The notes beneath the pieces were generated by a model. That model worked only from the letters and a program-made list of their open reading frames with translations. It made no database searches and was not told the origin of the DNA. A stretch of 64,000 nucleotides of DNA from Ampullaceana balthica (lineage: Eukaryota; Mollusca; Gastropoda; Lymnaeidae), in contig CALYLW010000686.1 of NCBI GenBank assembly GCA_944989445.1, forward strand, positions 276,333 through 340,332. The letters are read 5' to 3'. Position 1 is the stretch's first letter; the number at the start of each line of letters is the position of its first letter. Shown in pieces: positions 19,762 to 31,301 of the stretch. The position numbers and the translations under genes are program-made.

Positions 19762-22700
19762 TAAACCCAATCCTAACCAAGTATCACACTCTAACCCTAA
19801 CCAAGTATCATACTCTAACCAAAACCCTAACCAAGTATCACACTCAAACCCTAACCAATTATCACACTCTAACCCAAACCCTAACCAATATCACACTCTA
19901 ATACTAACCAATTATCACACTCTAAAACCCAAATCCTAATCAAGTATCACACTCTAACCCTAACCAAGTATCACACTCTAACCCTAACCAAATATCACAC
20001 TCTAACCCTAACCAAGTATCACACTCTAACCCAAACCCTAACCAAGTATCACACTCAAACCCTAACCTATTATCACACTCTAAACCAAACCCTAACCAAA
20101 ATCACACTCTAACCCTAACCAATTATCACACTCTAACCCAAATCCTAATCAAGTATCACACTCTAACCCTAACCAAGTATCACACTCTAACCCAAACCCT
20201 AACCAAGTACAACACTCTAACCCTAACCAAGTATCACACTCAAACCCTAACCAAGTATCACACTCAAACCCTAACAAAGTATCACACTCTAACCCTAACC
20301 AAGTATCACACTCAAACCCTAACATATCACACTCTAACCCTAACCAAGTATCACACTCTAACCCAAACCCTAACCAAGTATCACACTCAAACCCTAACCA
20401 AGTATCACACTCTAACCCAAACCCTAACCAAGTATCACACTCTAACCCTAACCAATTATCACACTCTAACCCAAATCCTAATCAAGTATCACACTCTAAC
20501 CCTAACCAAGTATCACACTCTAACCCAAACCCTAACCAAGTATCACACTCTAACCCTAACCAATATCACACTCAAACCCTAACAAGTATCACACTCTAAC
20601 CCTAACCAAGTATCACACTCTAACCCTAACCATATCACACCTAACCCTAACCAAGTATCACACTCAAACCCTAACCAATTATCACACTCTAACCCAAACC
20701 CTAACCAATATCACACTCTAACCCTAACCAATTATCACACTCTAAACCAAATCCCTAACCAAGTATCACACTCTAACCCTAACCAAGTATCACACTCTAA
20801 CCCTAACCAAATATCACACTCTAACCCTAACCAAGTATCACACTCTAACCCAAACCCTAACCAAGTATCACACTCTAACCCTAACCAATTATCACACTCT
20901 AACCCAAACCCTAACCAATTATCACACTCTAACCCAAATCTAGCCACATATCACACTCTAACCCTAACCAAGTATCACACTCTAACCCAAACCCTAACCA
21001 ATTATCACACTCTAACCCTAACCAATTATCACACTCTAACCCAAATCCTAACCAAGTATCACACTCTAACCCAAACCCTAACTTAGTATCACACTCAAAC
21101 CCTAACCAACTATCACACTCTAACCCAAACCTAACCAAATATCACACTCTAACCCTAACCAATTATCACACTCTAACCCAAACCCTAACCAAGTATCACA
21201 CTCTAACCCTAACCAAATATCACACTCTAACCCAAACCCTAACCAAGTATCACACTCAAACCCTAACCAAGTATCACACTCTAACCCTAACCAAGTATCA
21301 CATTCTAACCCTAACCAAGTATCACACTCTAACCCTAACCAAGTATCACACTCAAACCCTAACCAATTATCACACTCTAACACAAATCCTAATCAAGCAT
21401 CACACTCTAACCCTAACCAAGTATCACACTCTAACCCCAACCCTAACCAAGTATCACACTCTAACCCTAACCAAGTATCACACTCTAACCCAAACCCTAA
21501 CCAATTATCACACTCTAACCCAAACCTAACCAAATATCACACTCTTACCCTAACCAAGTATTACACTCTAACCCAAACCCTAACCAAGTATCACACTCAA
21601 ATCCTAACCAATTATCACACTCTAACCCAAACCCTAACTTAGTATCACACTCAAACCCTAACCAAGTATCACACTCTAACCCAAATCCTAATCAAGTATC
21701 ACACTCTAACCCTAACAAAGTATCACACTCTAACCCAAACCCTAACCAAGTATCACACTCAAACCCTAACCAATTATCACACTCTAACCCAAACCCTAAC
21801 CAATATCACACTCTAATACTAACCAATTATCACACTCTAAAACAAATCCTAATCAAGTATCACACTCTAACCCTAACCAAGTATCACACTCTAACCCAAA
21901 CCCTAACCAAGTATCACACTCTAACCCTAACCAAGTATCACACTCTAACCCAAACCCTAACCAAGTATCACACTCTAACCCTAACCAAGTATCACACTCT
22001 AACCCAAACCCTAACCAATTATCACACTCTAACCCAAACCCTAACCAATTATCACACTCTAACCCAAATCTAGCCACATATCACACTCTAACCCTAACCA
22101 AGTATCACACTCTAACCCAAACCCTAACCAATTATCACACTCTAACCCTAACCAATTATCACACTCTAACCCAAATCCTAACCAAGTATCACACTCTAAC
22201 CCAAACCCTAACTTAGTATCACACTCAAACCCTAACCAACTATCACACTCTAACCCAAACCTAACCAAAAATCACACTCTAACTCTAACCAATTATCACA
22301 CTCTAACCCAAATCCTAATCAAGCATCACACTCTAACCCTAACCAAGTATCACACTCTAACCCAAACCCTAACCAAGTATCACACTCTAACCCTAACCAA
22401 GTATCGCACTCTAACCCAAACCCTAACCAATTATCACACTCTAACGCAAACCTAACCAAATATCACACTCTTACCCTAACCAAGTATTACACTCTAACCC
22501 AAACCCTAACCAAGTATCACACTCAAATCCTAACCAATTATCACACTCTAACCCAAACCCTAACTTAGTATCACACTCAAACCCTAACCAAGTATCACAC
22601 TCTAACCCAAACCCTAACCAAGTATCACACTCAAACCCTAACCAATTATCACACTCTAACCCAAACCCTAACCAATATCACACTCTAACCTTTAACCAAT

Positions 22701-24555
22701 TATCACACTCTAACACAAACCCTAACCAATTATCACACTCTAACCCTAACCAATTATCACACTCTAACCCAAACCCTAACCAAGTATCACACTCTAACCC
22801 AAACCCCAACCAATTATCACACTCTAACCCAAACTCTAACCAAATATCACACTCTAACCCTAACCAAGTATCACACTCTAACCCTAACCAAGTATCACAC
22901 TCTAACCCTAACCAAGTATCACACTCAAACCCTAACCAATTATCACACTCTAACCCAAACCTAACCAAATATCACACTCTAACCCTAACCCATTATCACA
23001 CTCTAACCCAAACCTAACCAAATATCACACTCTAACCCTAACCAAGTATGACACTCTAACCCAAACCCTAACCAAGTATCACACTCTAACCCTAACCAAG
23101 TATCACACTCAAACTCTAACCAATTATCACACTCTAACCCAAACCTAATCAAGTATCACACTCTAACCCTAACCAAGTATCACACTCTAACCCAAACCCT
23201 AACCAAGTATCACACTCTAAACCCTAACCAATTATCACACTCTAACCCAAACCCTAACCAATATCACACTCTAACCCTAACCAAGTATCACACTCTAACC
23301 CAAACCCTAACCAAGTATCACACTCTAACCCTAACCAAGTATCACACTCTAACCCAAACCCTAACCAATTATCACACTCTAACCCAAACCTAACCAAATA
23401 TCACACTCTAACCCTAACCAAGTATCACACTCTAACCCAAACCCCAACCAATATCACACTCTAACCCTAACCCAAGTATCACACTCAAACCCTAACCAAT
23501 TATCACACTCTAACCCAAACCTAACCAAATATCACACTCTAACCCTAACCAAGTATCACACTCTAACCCAAACCCTAACCAAGTATCACACTCTAAACCC
23601 TAACCAATTATCACACTCTAACCCAAACCCTAACCAATATCACACTCTAACCCTAACCAAGTATCACACTCTAACCCAAACCCTAACCAAGTATCACACT
23701 CTAACCCTAACCAATTATCACACTCTAACCCAAACCCTAACCAATATCACACTCTAACCCTAACCAATTATCACACTCTAACCCAAATCCTAATCAAGTA
23801 TCACACTCTAACCCTAACCAAGTATCACACTCTAACCCAAACCCTAACCAAGTATCACACTCTAACCCTAACCAAGTATCACACTCTAACCCAAATCCTA
23901 ACCAATTATCACACTCTAACCCAAACATAACCAAATATCACACTCTAACCCTAACCAAGTATCACACTCTAACCCAAACCCTAACCAAGTATCACACTCA
24001 AATCCTAACCAATTATCACACTCTAACCCAAACCCTAACTTAGTATCAAACTCAAACCCTAAACCAAGTATCACACTCTAACCCAAACCCTAACCAAGTA
24101 TCACACTCAAACCCTAACCAATTTTCACACTCTAACCCAAACCCTAACCAATTATCACACTCTAACCCAAACCTAACCAAATATCACACTCTAACCCTAA
24201 CCAAGTATCACACTCTAACCCAAACCCTAACCAATTATCACACTCTAACCCAAACTCTAACCAAGTATCACACTCTAACCATAGCCAATTATCACAATCT
24301 AACCCAAACCCTAACTTAATATCACACTCAAACCCTAACCAATTATCACACTCTAACCCAAACCTAACCAAATATCACACTCTAACCCTAACCAAGTATC
24401 ACACTCTAACCCAAACCCTAACCAAGTATCACACTCAAACCCTAACCAATTATCACACTCTAACCCAAACCTAACCAAATATTACACTCTAAACCTAACC
24501 AAGTATCAAACCCAAACCCTAACCAAGTATCACACTCTAACCCAAACCTAACTCC
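19762..24555 (+). repeat. Telomere-like satellite: CTAACCCTAACC plus AAGTATCACACT, 24/30 bp units
   Basis: A 4.8-kb array of two main unit lengths: 24 bp (CTAACCCTAACC + AAGTATCACACT) and 30 bp (with an extra CCAAAC block). Each unit holds one to three CCCTAA-like hexamers, so it is an interstitial telomere-like satellite with the C-rich strand on plus. Higher-order structure is clear: the segment 20929-21138 recurs identically in translation at 22059-22268 (shift 1,130 bp), marked by AATCTAGCCACATATC. Minus-strand open frames here are by-products. Confidence 0.96.
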
Positions 24556-24785
24556 AACCAAAAACCCACAATATAAGGACGTGCCCAAAATGCCCCTCAT
24601 GAAAAGCCCAGCAGTGAACTCTGAAAATATCCCATTATAAATAGTGCTGTCATCTTAAAGCCAACACCGTGTAAACACAAACTTAGGCTCCAGCTGAGAC
24701 AATAAATATCCTAAGAAATTAATAATACAGCGACATGTTGATGTTCAAAATAACATTTCAACCTACATATTTATTGCACTTTGAT

Positions 24786-25060
24786 GGGGCTTATATTTAA
24801 TCATGTGTACAGTGACTATTCTATTATTTAATCATGTTTACAGTGACTATTCTATTATTTCAATACTTAAATGTAAAATCATTCTAGATCAACAAACAAG
24901 AAACCAAATTAAATTCAAAGGGGATTTTTTTCTAAAATAAATGCTTTGAATGGGCTTATATTTAATCATGTTTACATCGACTATTCTATTATTTCAATAC
25001 TAACATCTAAAATCATTCTAGAACAACAAAAAAGAAACCGAATTCAAAGGTGATTTTTAA
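24786..25060 (+). repeat. Tandem duplication of an AT-rich segment, about 165 bp apart
   Basis: GGGCTTATATTTAATCATGT and about 110 following bases (including ATCATTCTAGA and AAGAAACC) occur at 24786-24930 and again at 24953-25060, diverged. The first copy also has a short internal duplication of TTTAATCATGT..ACAGTGACTATTCTATT. Confidence 0.8.
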
Positions 25061-25800
25061 AATAAAAATACATGTTTTTTGTTGTTTTTCTTTCAAACTT
25101 CAACTCTCGTGAAAGACGCGATCACCGAGCCAGTGTTGAGGGAGGGGTGGACCCGGCACGTGCCGAGTTTATGTTGTGAAATCTGCATGTTCCCCGCGTG
25201 AACCGCGCGCGCGAATAATTATATTCATGAGCCTCGCTCGGTCAGTGGTCAGTGACACCAGGGCTGCCTGTATCAATCTTCAATCCTGGGTCAGATTGGA
25301 TTGTCAAATACGAGCCGAAAAGGGAAGGGCTCGGTGGGCATTTGTCTACCGGAGTGAATTAATAAACCAGAAGAATGTCTGCTGAATTCCTTGTATGTCT
25401 TAATACTACAATGAGAAGATAAACTTGATACAGTTGGAATAGAATGTAATGTTGGTAGACATAATAGGAGTAAATGACATGTTGATTTATAGCAAGAATG
25501 GACAGAGAAGTTGGTAAATATTAGGAATAGGCACCATATAATAGGAATGTAGAGGATGTTGGAAAATAGTAATAAAAATATATGTTATTTAAACAGGGCC
25601 TGCTTAAATAACACATCTTTTAAAAAAAATTAAACCTGATTGCAGACTCACCCATATTCTTTTGGTTTATAGTAATAATAGGAATAGAAAACCACTTTGG
25701 TTGTATTAGGAATTAGGAATAGACAGAACATTGATATATAAGAGGAAGAGACAGAATGAAGGTATGAAATTATAAGAATGGACAGCATGTTGTTGTCAGG
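25061..25800. other. Unique and weakly repetitive flank left of the LINE
   Basis: 25,090-25,380 is moderately CpG-rich unique sequence. 25,430-25,800 contains many diverged copies of AGGAATAGACAG / ATGTTGG-like motifs, probably a decayed minisatellite into which the LINE inserted. No gene recognised. Confidence 0.4.
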
Positions 25801-25813
25801 CAGGAATAGACAT

Positions 25814-27475
25814 CTATGGCATCCGTCCATCCTCATGGGATGATGGCATTTCCTCCTGCTCCTCTTCCCCCCCCTTCCCCTTTCTCCTGGCCCTATTCTC
25901 CTCGCTCCTGGCTGTGAGGGAAGCTTCCGCGACTTGAATGCCCTCGCGCACTTTTGCCTGCCAGGAGGTGCGCTCCTCAGCAATGGTCTCCCATGTTTTA
26001 TGGTCAATCTGCGCCAGAGTCATGCCTTTCTTGCAGACATCCTTGAAGCGCAAGCAGGGGCGTCTTCTTTTCCGCATACCAGTTGCCAGCTCGCCGTAAA
26101 GCAAGGCTCTTGGAATGCGCTCCGAGCTCATCCTGCGGACATGAACCAACCACCGTAGGCGCCTCTCACTCAGGATTGAGTGCATGCTCAGCATATGACT
26201 CCTTCTGAGTACCTCGACATTCGTGATCTTGTCCTGCATGCCACTTGATGTGCAGAATCCTGCGCAAGCATCGTAAGTGGAAGCTGTTGAGCTGCTTTGC
26301 TTGTTTGGCATAGGTCGTCCAGCACTCGCTGCCATAGAGGAGTGTGCTGAGCACGCAGGCCTGGTACACAGTGATTTTCGTCCTATCAGTGAGCTGTGCA
26401 TTGTTCCACACTCTTTGATGCAGCCTTGCCGATTCTGGTGTCAATTTCCTTTTCCAGGGAGAGTGTGCGTGTGATGTTACTGCCAAGGTATAGGTAAAAT
26501 CCTCGACGACATCCAAGGTGTTTCCCTCAATGGAGATTGCTGGGAAGCAGCCGGTTCCTTGTCTCATAATGTTGGTCTTTTTTTAGGCTAATCGTTAGAC
26601 TAAAATCCTTGCATGCCTCTGAGAACTTATTGAACAAAAGTTGGAGACCTATCTCTGAATGTGATCGAGGTAAGGGCTGCGTCATCCGCGAAGAGCAACT
26701 CTCTAATTAAAACAGTTTCCACTTTTCTCTTCGCACGGAGCCGGCTGATGTTGTATAGATTTCCTTCCGTCCTGGTATGGATGTTTACACCCTCGAAGCA
26801 GTCCTCGAAAGCATGACGCAGTAGCATCGAGAAGAAGATACCGAAGAGTGTTGGAGCCAGTACAACCCGCTACAAACTGGGAAGGGTTCTGAGGTGGCAC
26901 CATCGAAGAGCACTGTGCCGTGCATATTGGTGTGGAAAGACTCGAGGATGGAGAGAAGCCGCGGCGGACATCCTATTTTTTCCAATATACGTAGCAGACC
27001 CTTGCGGCTGACCAGGTCAAATGCCTTTGTTGGATCTATGAAGGCAACGAAGTGGGCTTTCTGTTGCTCCCGACATTTCTCTTGTAGCTGACGGAGTGAG
27101 AAGATCATGTCCATGGTTGACCGGCCAGCCCGAAAACCGCATTGTGATTCCGGGCAGACATTGTGTACCAGAATTTGCAGGCGTGCAAGGATCACTCTGG
27201 CAAAGGCCTTTCCCACAATACTCAGTTAGGAGATGCCACGATAGTTATTGCAATCGCTGCGATCACCTTTGTTTTTATAAAGCGTGACTATTTTGGTGTC
27301 ACGCATATCCTGTGGGATGTGACCGCGTTCCCAGCAATCGCATGAGTTCGTGCAGAGGCTTCAGTGGTGCTGGCTGGCCGTGCTTAAGTACTTCTGCAGG
27401 AATGCCATCGTTACCTGGGGCCTTCCCATTGCTCAGATGATCGATAGCCCTACTAAGCTTCTCTAGTGACCTACA
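25814..27475 (-). mobile_element. 5'-truncated, decayed non-LTR retrotransposon (LINE)
   Basis: On the minus strand, broken frames give the reverse transcriptase part of a LINE ORF2. Homology begins near 27,472 (LSRAIDHLSNGKAPGNDGIP) and runs through the RT palm and thumb to the C-terminal LYGSECW / LRCLRRILHIKW and RRLRWLVHVRRM motifs, ending at a stop at 25814-25816. No endonuclease precedes it, so it is truncated at the 5' end, as LINE insertions usually are. The type resembles elements often annotated in mollusc and other invertebrate genomes (RTE-like by impression). I did not determine the clade. Confidence 0.9.
26627..27290 (-). pseudogene. LINE reverse transcriptase domain, inactivated
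   Basis: RT domain of the LINE. KNKGDRSDCNNYRGIS is followed by an in-frame TAA (27226-27228) and then the fingers/palm with GFRAGRSTMDMIF and motif A AFIDPTKAFDLVS. The frame shifts between about 26,890 and 26,830. In the new frame, LRAKRK and the catalytic FADD box (26681-26692) follow, after which the sequence between FADD and the thumb is disrupted. At least one stop and several frameshifts make it non-functional. No intact copy is present in the window. Confidence 0.88.
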
Positions 27476-27479
27476 TGGT

Positions 27480-28038
27480 AGGTATATGAAAAGAAAAGGC
27501 TGCATTTTTGTAAATAATTGGAATGGATTGCACTTAGGTACGTAATTGGCACATACAAAATCGAAAAATACTAAATTCATTTATTGTATTTTTTCCGGCG
27601 CAGATGAGTTTTATTATCACTAGAAATTACCTGTTAGGCAAAGGTGGAGCCTAGATTCCTTTATTCTTTATACAAAATCAAACTTTACTTAACAAAACAC
27701 ATTTATAGCGCAGACCTTATTGTGATTCTTATAGAGAATTTAACTTAATAATATATATCCAAAAACGCCACTGAAATATATCAAACATTAAATATTCCAA
27801 CGTTTAAACAGCACATTTTTTAAATCAGCTGTCAGCTGTATTTCAATTTACTTTTTACAAAATCTTATAAAGTATAATTCGACACAAACGCCCTTGTGGA
27901 ATCTCCAATAAGGAATGACTAAACAATCTTATAAGTTTACCAATATTATGTAATAATGCTGCGATTCGACTTGATCAGTGGTCGGCCTAAAATATTTGAT
28001 GGCAGCCGGGGATTTGTAAGTTGGCCTTATGTTTTATG
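27480..28038. other. AT-rich unique stretch
   Basis: No gene, repeat array or transposon recognised between the LINE truncation point and the next minisatellite. Confidence 0.5.
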
Positions 28039-28039
28039 T

Positions 28040-28963
28040 GGCCGAGAACAAGTTCTCGTTGAACGAAGGACCCAGAAAAAATTCTCGTGGGACTGAGGAC
28101 CGAAAAAAATGCTGGTTTGACTAGTGACCGAAAAGAAGCTGTTATGAGATTAGGGATAAAGGAAAAGGGGGGGGGGTAATCTAAGGGGACCAAGAAGTTC
28201 TTGTGGGACTAAGGGGACCAAGAAGTTCTTGTGGAACTAAGGGGGTCGAGAAGTACTTGTGTGACTAAGGGAACCGAGAAGAAGTTCTTGTGTGACTAAG
28301 GGGACCAAGAAGAAGTTATTGTAGGACTAAGGGCACAGTAAAGAAGTTCTTGTGGGACTAAGGGGACCAAGAAGAAGTTATTGTTGGACTAAGGGCACAG
28401 TAAAGAAGTTCTTGTGGGACTAAGGGGACCAAGAAGAAGTTCTTGTAGGACTAAGGGCACAGTAAAGAAGTTCTTGTGGGACTAAGGGGACCGACAATTC
28501 TTTGTTGGACCAAGGGGGCCGAGAAGTTCTTGTGGGACTAAAGGGATCGAGAAGTTCTTGTGGGACTAAGGGACCGAGAAGAAGTTCTTGTAGGACTAAA
28601 GGGACCGAGAAGTTATTGTGGGACCAAGGGGACCGAGAAGTTCTTGTGGGACTAAGGGGGCCGAGGAGAAATTCTTGTGGGACCAAGGGACCGAGAACAA
28701 GTTCTTGTAGGAATAAAGGGACCGAGAACTTCTTGCGGGACCAAGGGGCCGAGAAGTTCTTGTGGGACTAAGGGGGCCGAGGAGAAATTCTTGTGGGACC
28801 AAGGGACCGAGAAGAAGTTCTTGTAGGAATAAAGGGACCGAGAAGTTCTTGCGGGACCAAGGGGCCGAGAAGTTCTTGTGGGACCAAGGGGACCGAGAAG
28901 TTCTTGTGGGACTAAGGGGGTCGAGAAGAAATTCTTGGGGGACTAAGACTAAAGGGTCTAGAA
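28040..28963 (+). repeat. 27-30 bp minisatellite (GACCGAGAAGTTCTTGTGGG type)
   Basis: About 30 copies of GACCGAGAAGTTCTTGTGGG plus ACTAAGG, in 27-bp and 30-bp versions (extra GAA). The left 150 bases are diverged. Unit lengths divisible by three keep frames open on both strands; no gene is inferred. Confidence 0.94.
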
Positions 28964-31260
28964 CTGACATATACAAGATATAACCATGTAGAAGGTAACC
29001 AGAGTAAGGCTGATATTCAAGGAATTTTCTGCACAAAAATTAACCATTTACTGTTTGATACTCACATAAACCTAAAAATACAAATGAGTAACGGTGAGAG
29101 CTTGGACTATGGTATATCGAGTACAAATAAACTGTTGGACAAGGTCTTCATTGAAATTTCATCGAATTTTTGGAAGTAATTATTTGGTTCTTTCCATCTA
29201 ACGAGAGGTCATTTTAAGACATTCCAGCACGTGTCTCAATCGTTATTTGCATAAGGCATGCCGTTGTTGCTACACATTTCTCCCATCATTACAACCTTGA
29301 GGTCATTTGGGTGTGTGGGTCCTCTACACACGTGCTAAATGACATCACAACTGTTCCTGTATGTGTGTACAATAACAAGTGCTCCGTGGAACACGTGTGG
29401 GCTGGGCTGCGCAGGAAGACCCGAGTAAATGTTACGGCCCATGACAAACCTAATTAACACGGTCCTTTCTGGCGCGGGGGGAGACTCCAGGGAGATTACA
29501 CGGGGAGAGAACTCGGTGATTAAAGACAGGAACGAAAGTAGATGAGAGTGGAGGAACAGGATGAGGCATGTCACATGTGCTCCACACAGCAGGAGGCAAT
29601 GCTTCATATCTACGCCTTTAGTCTTCATGGGCGCTTAGCTAAGTCCAACATAAATGCCTGGTGGTAACAATTGGTAGATGGAAGTCGTGAAGACGAAATG
29701 GGAGACATCTAATCGTTGTAAGGAAGTTAGCGTCTTCGGTTTCTGGCACCACACGACGCCTGGACACCGGGAACGATACGTTGTAACTGAAAACTAAAAG
29801 AGAAACGATCTTAGATTTGGGAACATTACTTTTTCTTAAATGAGCTGACTAAACATTGAAATAGACAAAAATGACTATAATTCTGACTTAATATATATAC
29901 CGGGCATAAACTTCGTGGCCTGTCAAAACTGTGGTCCGAAGATATTTTTTAAAGAATGTTGAATGTAATGGCATCGGGAATAAATTTTACTTTTTGCTTC
30001 ATTCATTTTTATTAAAAACATGTTTTATAAAAACTAAAGCCGACTGTAGATTTAAATATTTTAAAACAACAACACTTCGTTTACTCTTTTAGTATTTTTT
30101 TTCCAATATAAATAAAAAATAGCTATTTTTTCGCAGTTCATTCAGTGCAATAAGAATTAAAGCCCATATTTCTCTAGATAGCATGTCGATCATGTCCTTG
30201 GGTCAATAGAAATAATGCTGCAACATAATAATATCATAAAACTCCCCATATGTGCCAAACGAGATTCTTTTAAATGAGGGAAACGGTTGTATGGTAATAT
30301 TTTTTCATACGATCGAAGGATATTTAGATACTGATACTGATTGTATATAAAATGGTGTAACTAAACAAGCATAATTAGAGGCGTGACAAAATGTATGCGG
30401 GGACCAAGGACTCAATGGGATTCTTATAACTGTAAAATGTGTTACGTCACTTCAAGTTTTCTCAGACGATTTTACTAGATGGAAAGTTCCCACATCAACG
30501 GTGGAAGGATGGGTGTTTGGAGTATTTCCGGTCGCCATTTTCTGGTGGGTTATCTTTTGTGAATCAAATTTATTCTATTTGGATTATTATGGCGACCACA
30601 ATGGCATAAAGAGCTATTTTAGATTGGATACCTCTGATTTTTTTTTAAAACGATTTTTGTACGGGAAAATGTTAATTGTTTCATGGACTATGTTAGGGAG
30701 TTTACTCAATATTAAATAAAACAGCATTTGAGCAAATGGGCCTACGACGGAAAAATCTATAAAATTCCAAGTTGAAGAGCTACATTTCATGTGTATCAGT
30801 TGATATAAACGAATTTCGAGGCTGCGTTTGTATCCCATCTGAAAATGGATACAACAGGAAAACGAGAACCAACTAACTGTATATCTCACTGGGAACGGGA
30901 TCCCGCCAAGAAATCGGTATCCTTCGCAGTTGAAAACGGGATCTTGCTTGGAAAGGTTTCCAACCGATTGATATACCATGATATTGCGTCAAAAATGGGA
31001 TCCTGTTGGGACTAAAACTCAGTCGGGAAAGTGGATCATATCCATGAACCTATCCCACCGGATAAAAACAGAATGACATTAGGGAACAGAATTACATCAA
31101 GAATATTATTATAAAAGATCATAATCGATATTGTGACTGTCTGGGCACGAAATGTTTTCAAAAGTCAGTTTTAATTAGATTTAAAAAAAAACCTGCTTGA
31201 ATTTTTAACAGAGACTTTTTTATTGGTATGCCGCACATGGCTAAGGCTGTAGATCGTAAT
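28964..31260. other. Intergenic unique sequence
   Basis: 29,220-29,640 is less AT-rich and complex, with CCTAATTAAC and GGTGATTAAAG homeodomain-like cores. 29,800-31,260 is AT-rich with no recognised gene or array. Confidence 0.45.
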
Positions 31261-31301
31261 TTCCGAACTTCATCCCGGGTAAAGCCGGGTATATCTGCTA
31301 G
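31220..31301 (+). mobile_element. Helitron-like 3' terminus, second family
   Basis: Hairpin CCCGG-GTAAAG-CCGGG (31274-31289), then 8 nt (TATATCTG), then CTAG (31298-31301) followed by T, as expected for a Helitron inserted at A/T. The sequence before the hairpin differs from the elements at 4.9 and 46.3 kb. The 5' limit is unknown; the given start is only the part I examined. Confidence 0.5.

Noticed and set aside
20735..24371. Minus-strand frames rich in LECDTWLGFG repeats, looking like a secreted repeat protein
   Set aside because: Translations of the 24/30-bp telomere-like satellite; frames stop wherever the unit type changes length irregularly.
19762..24555. G-quadruplex potential of the G-rich (minus) strand of the telomere-like satellite
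   Set aside because: Only two or three GGG runs per unit, separated by about 18 bases without G-runs, so the canonical four-run motif is not met.
30614..30979. 121-codon minus-strand frame
   Set aside because: No recognisable motif; AT-rich codon make-up equal to flanking noncoding DNA.
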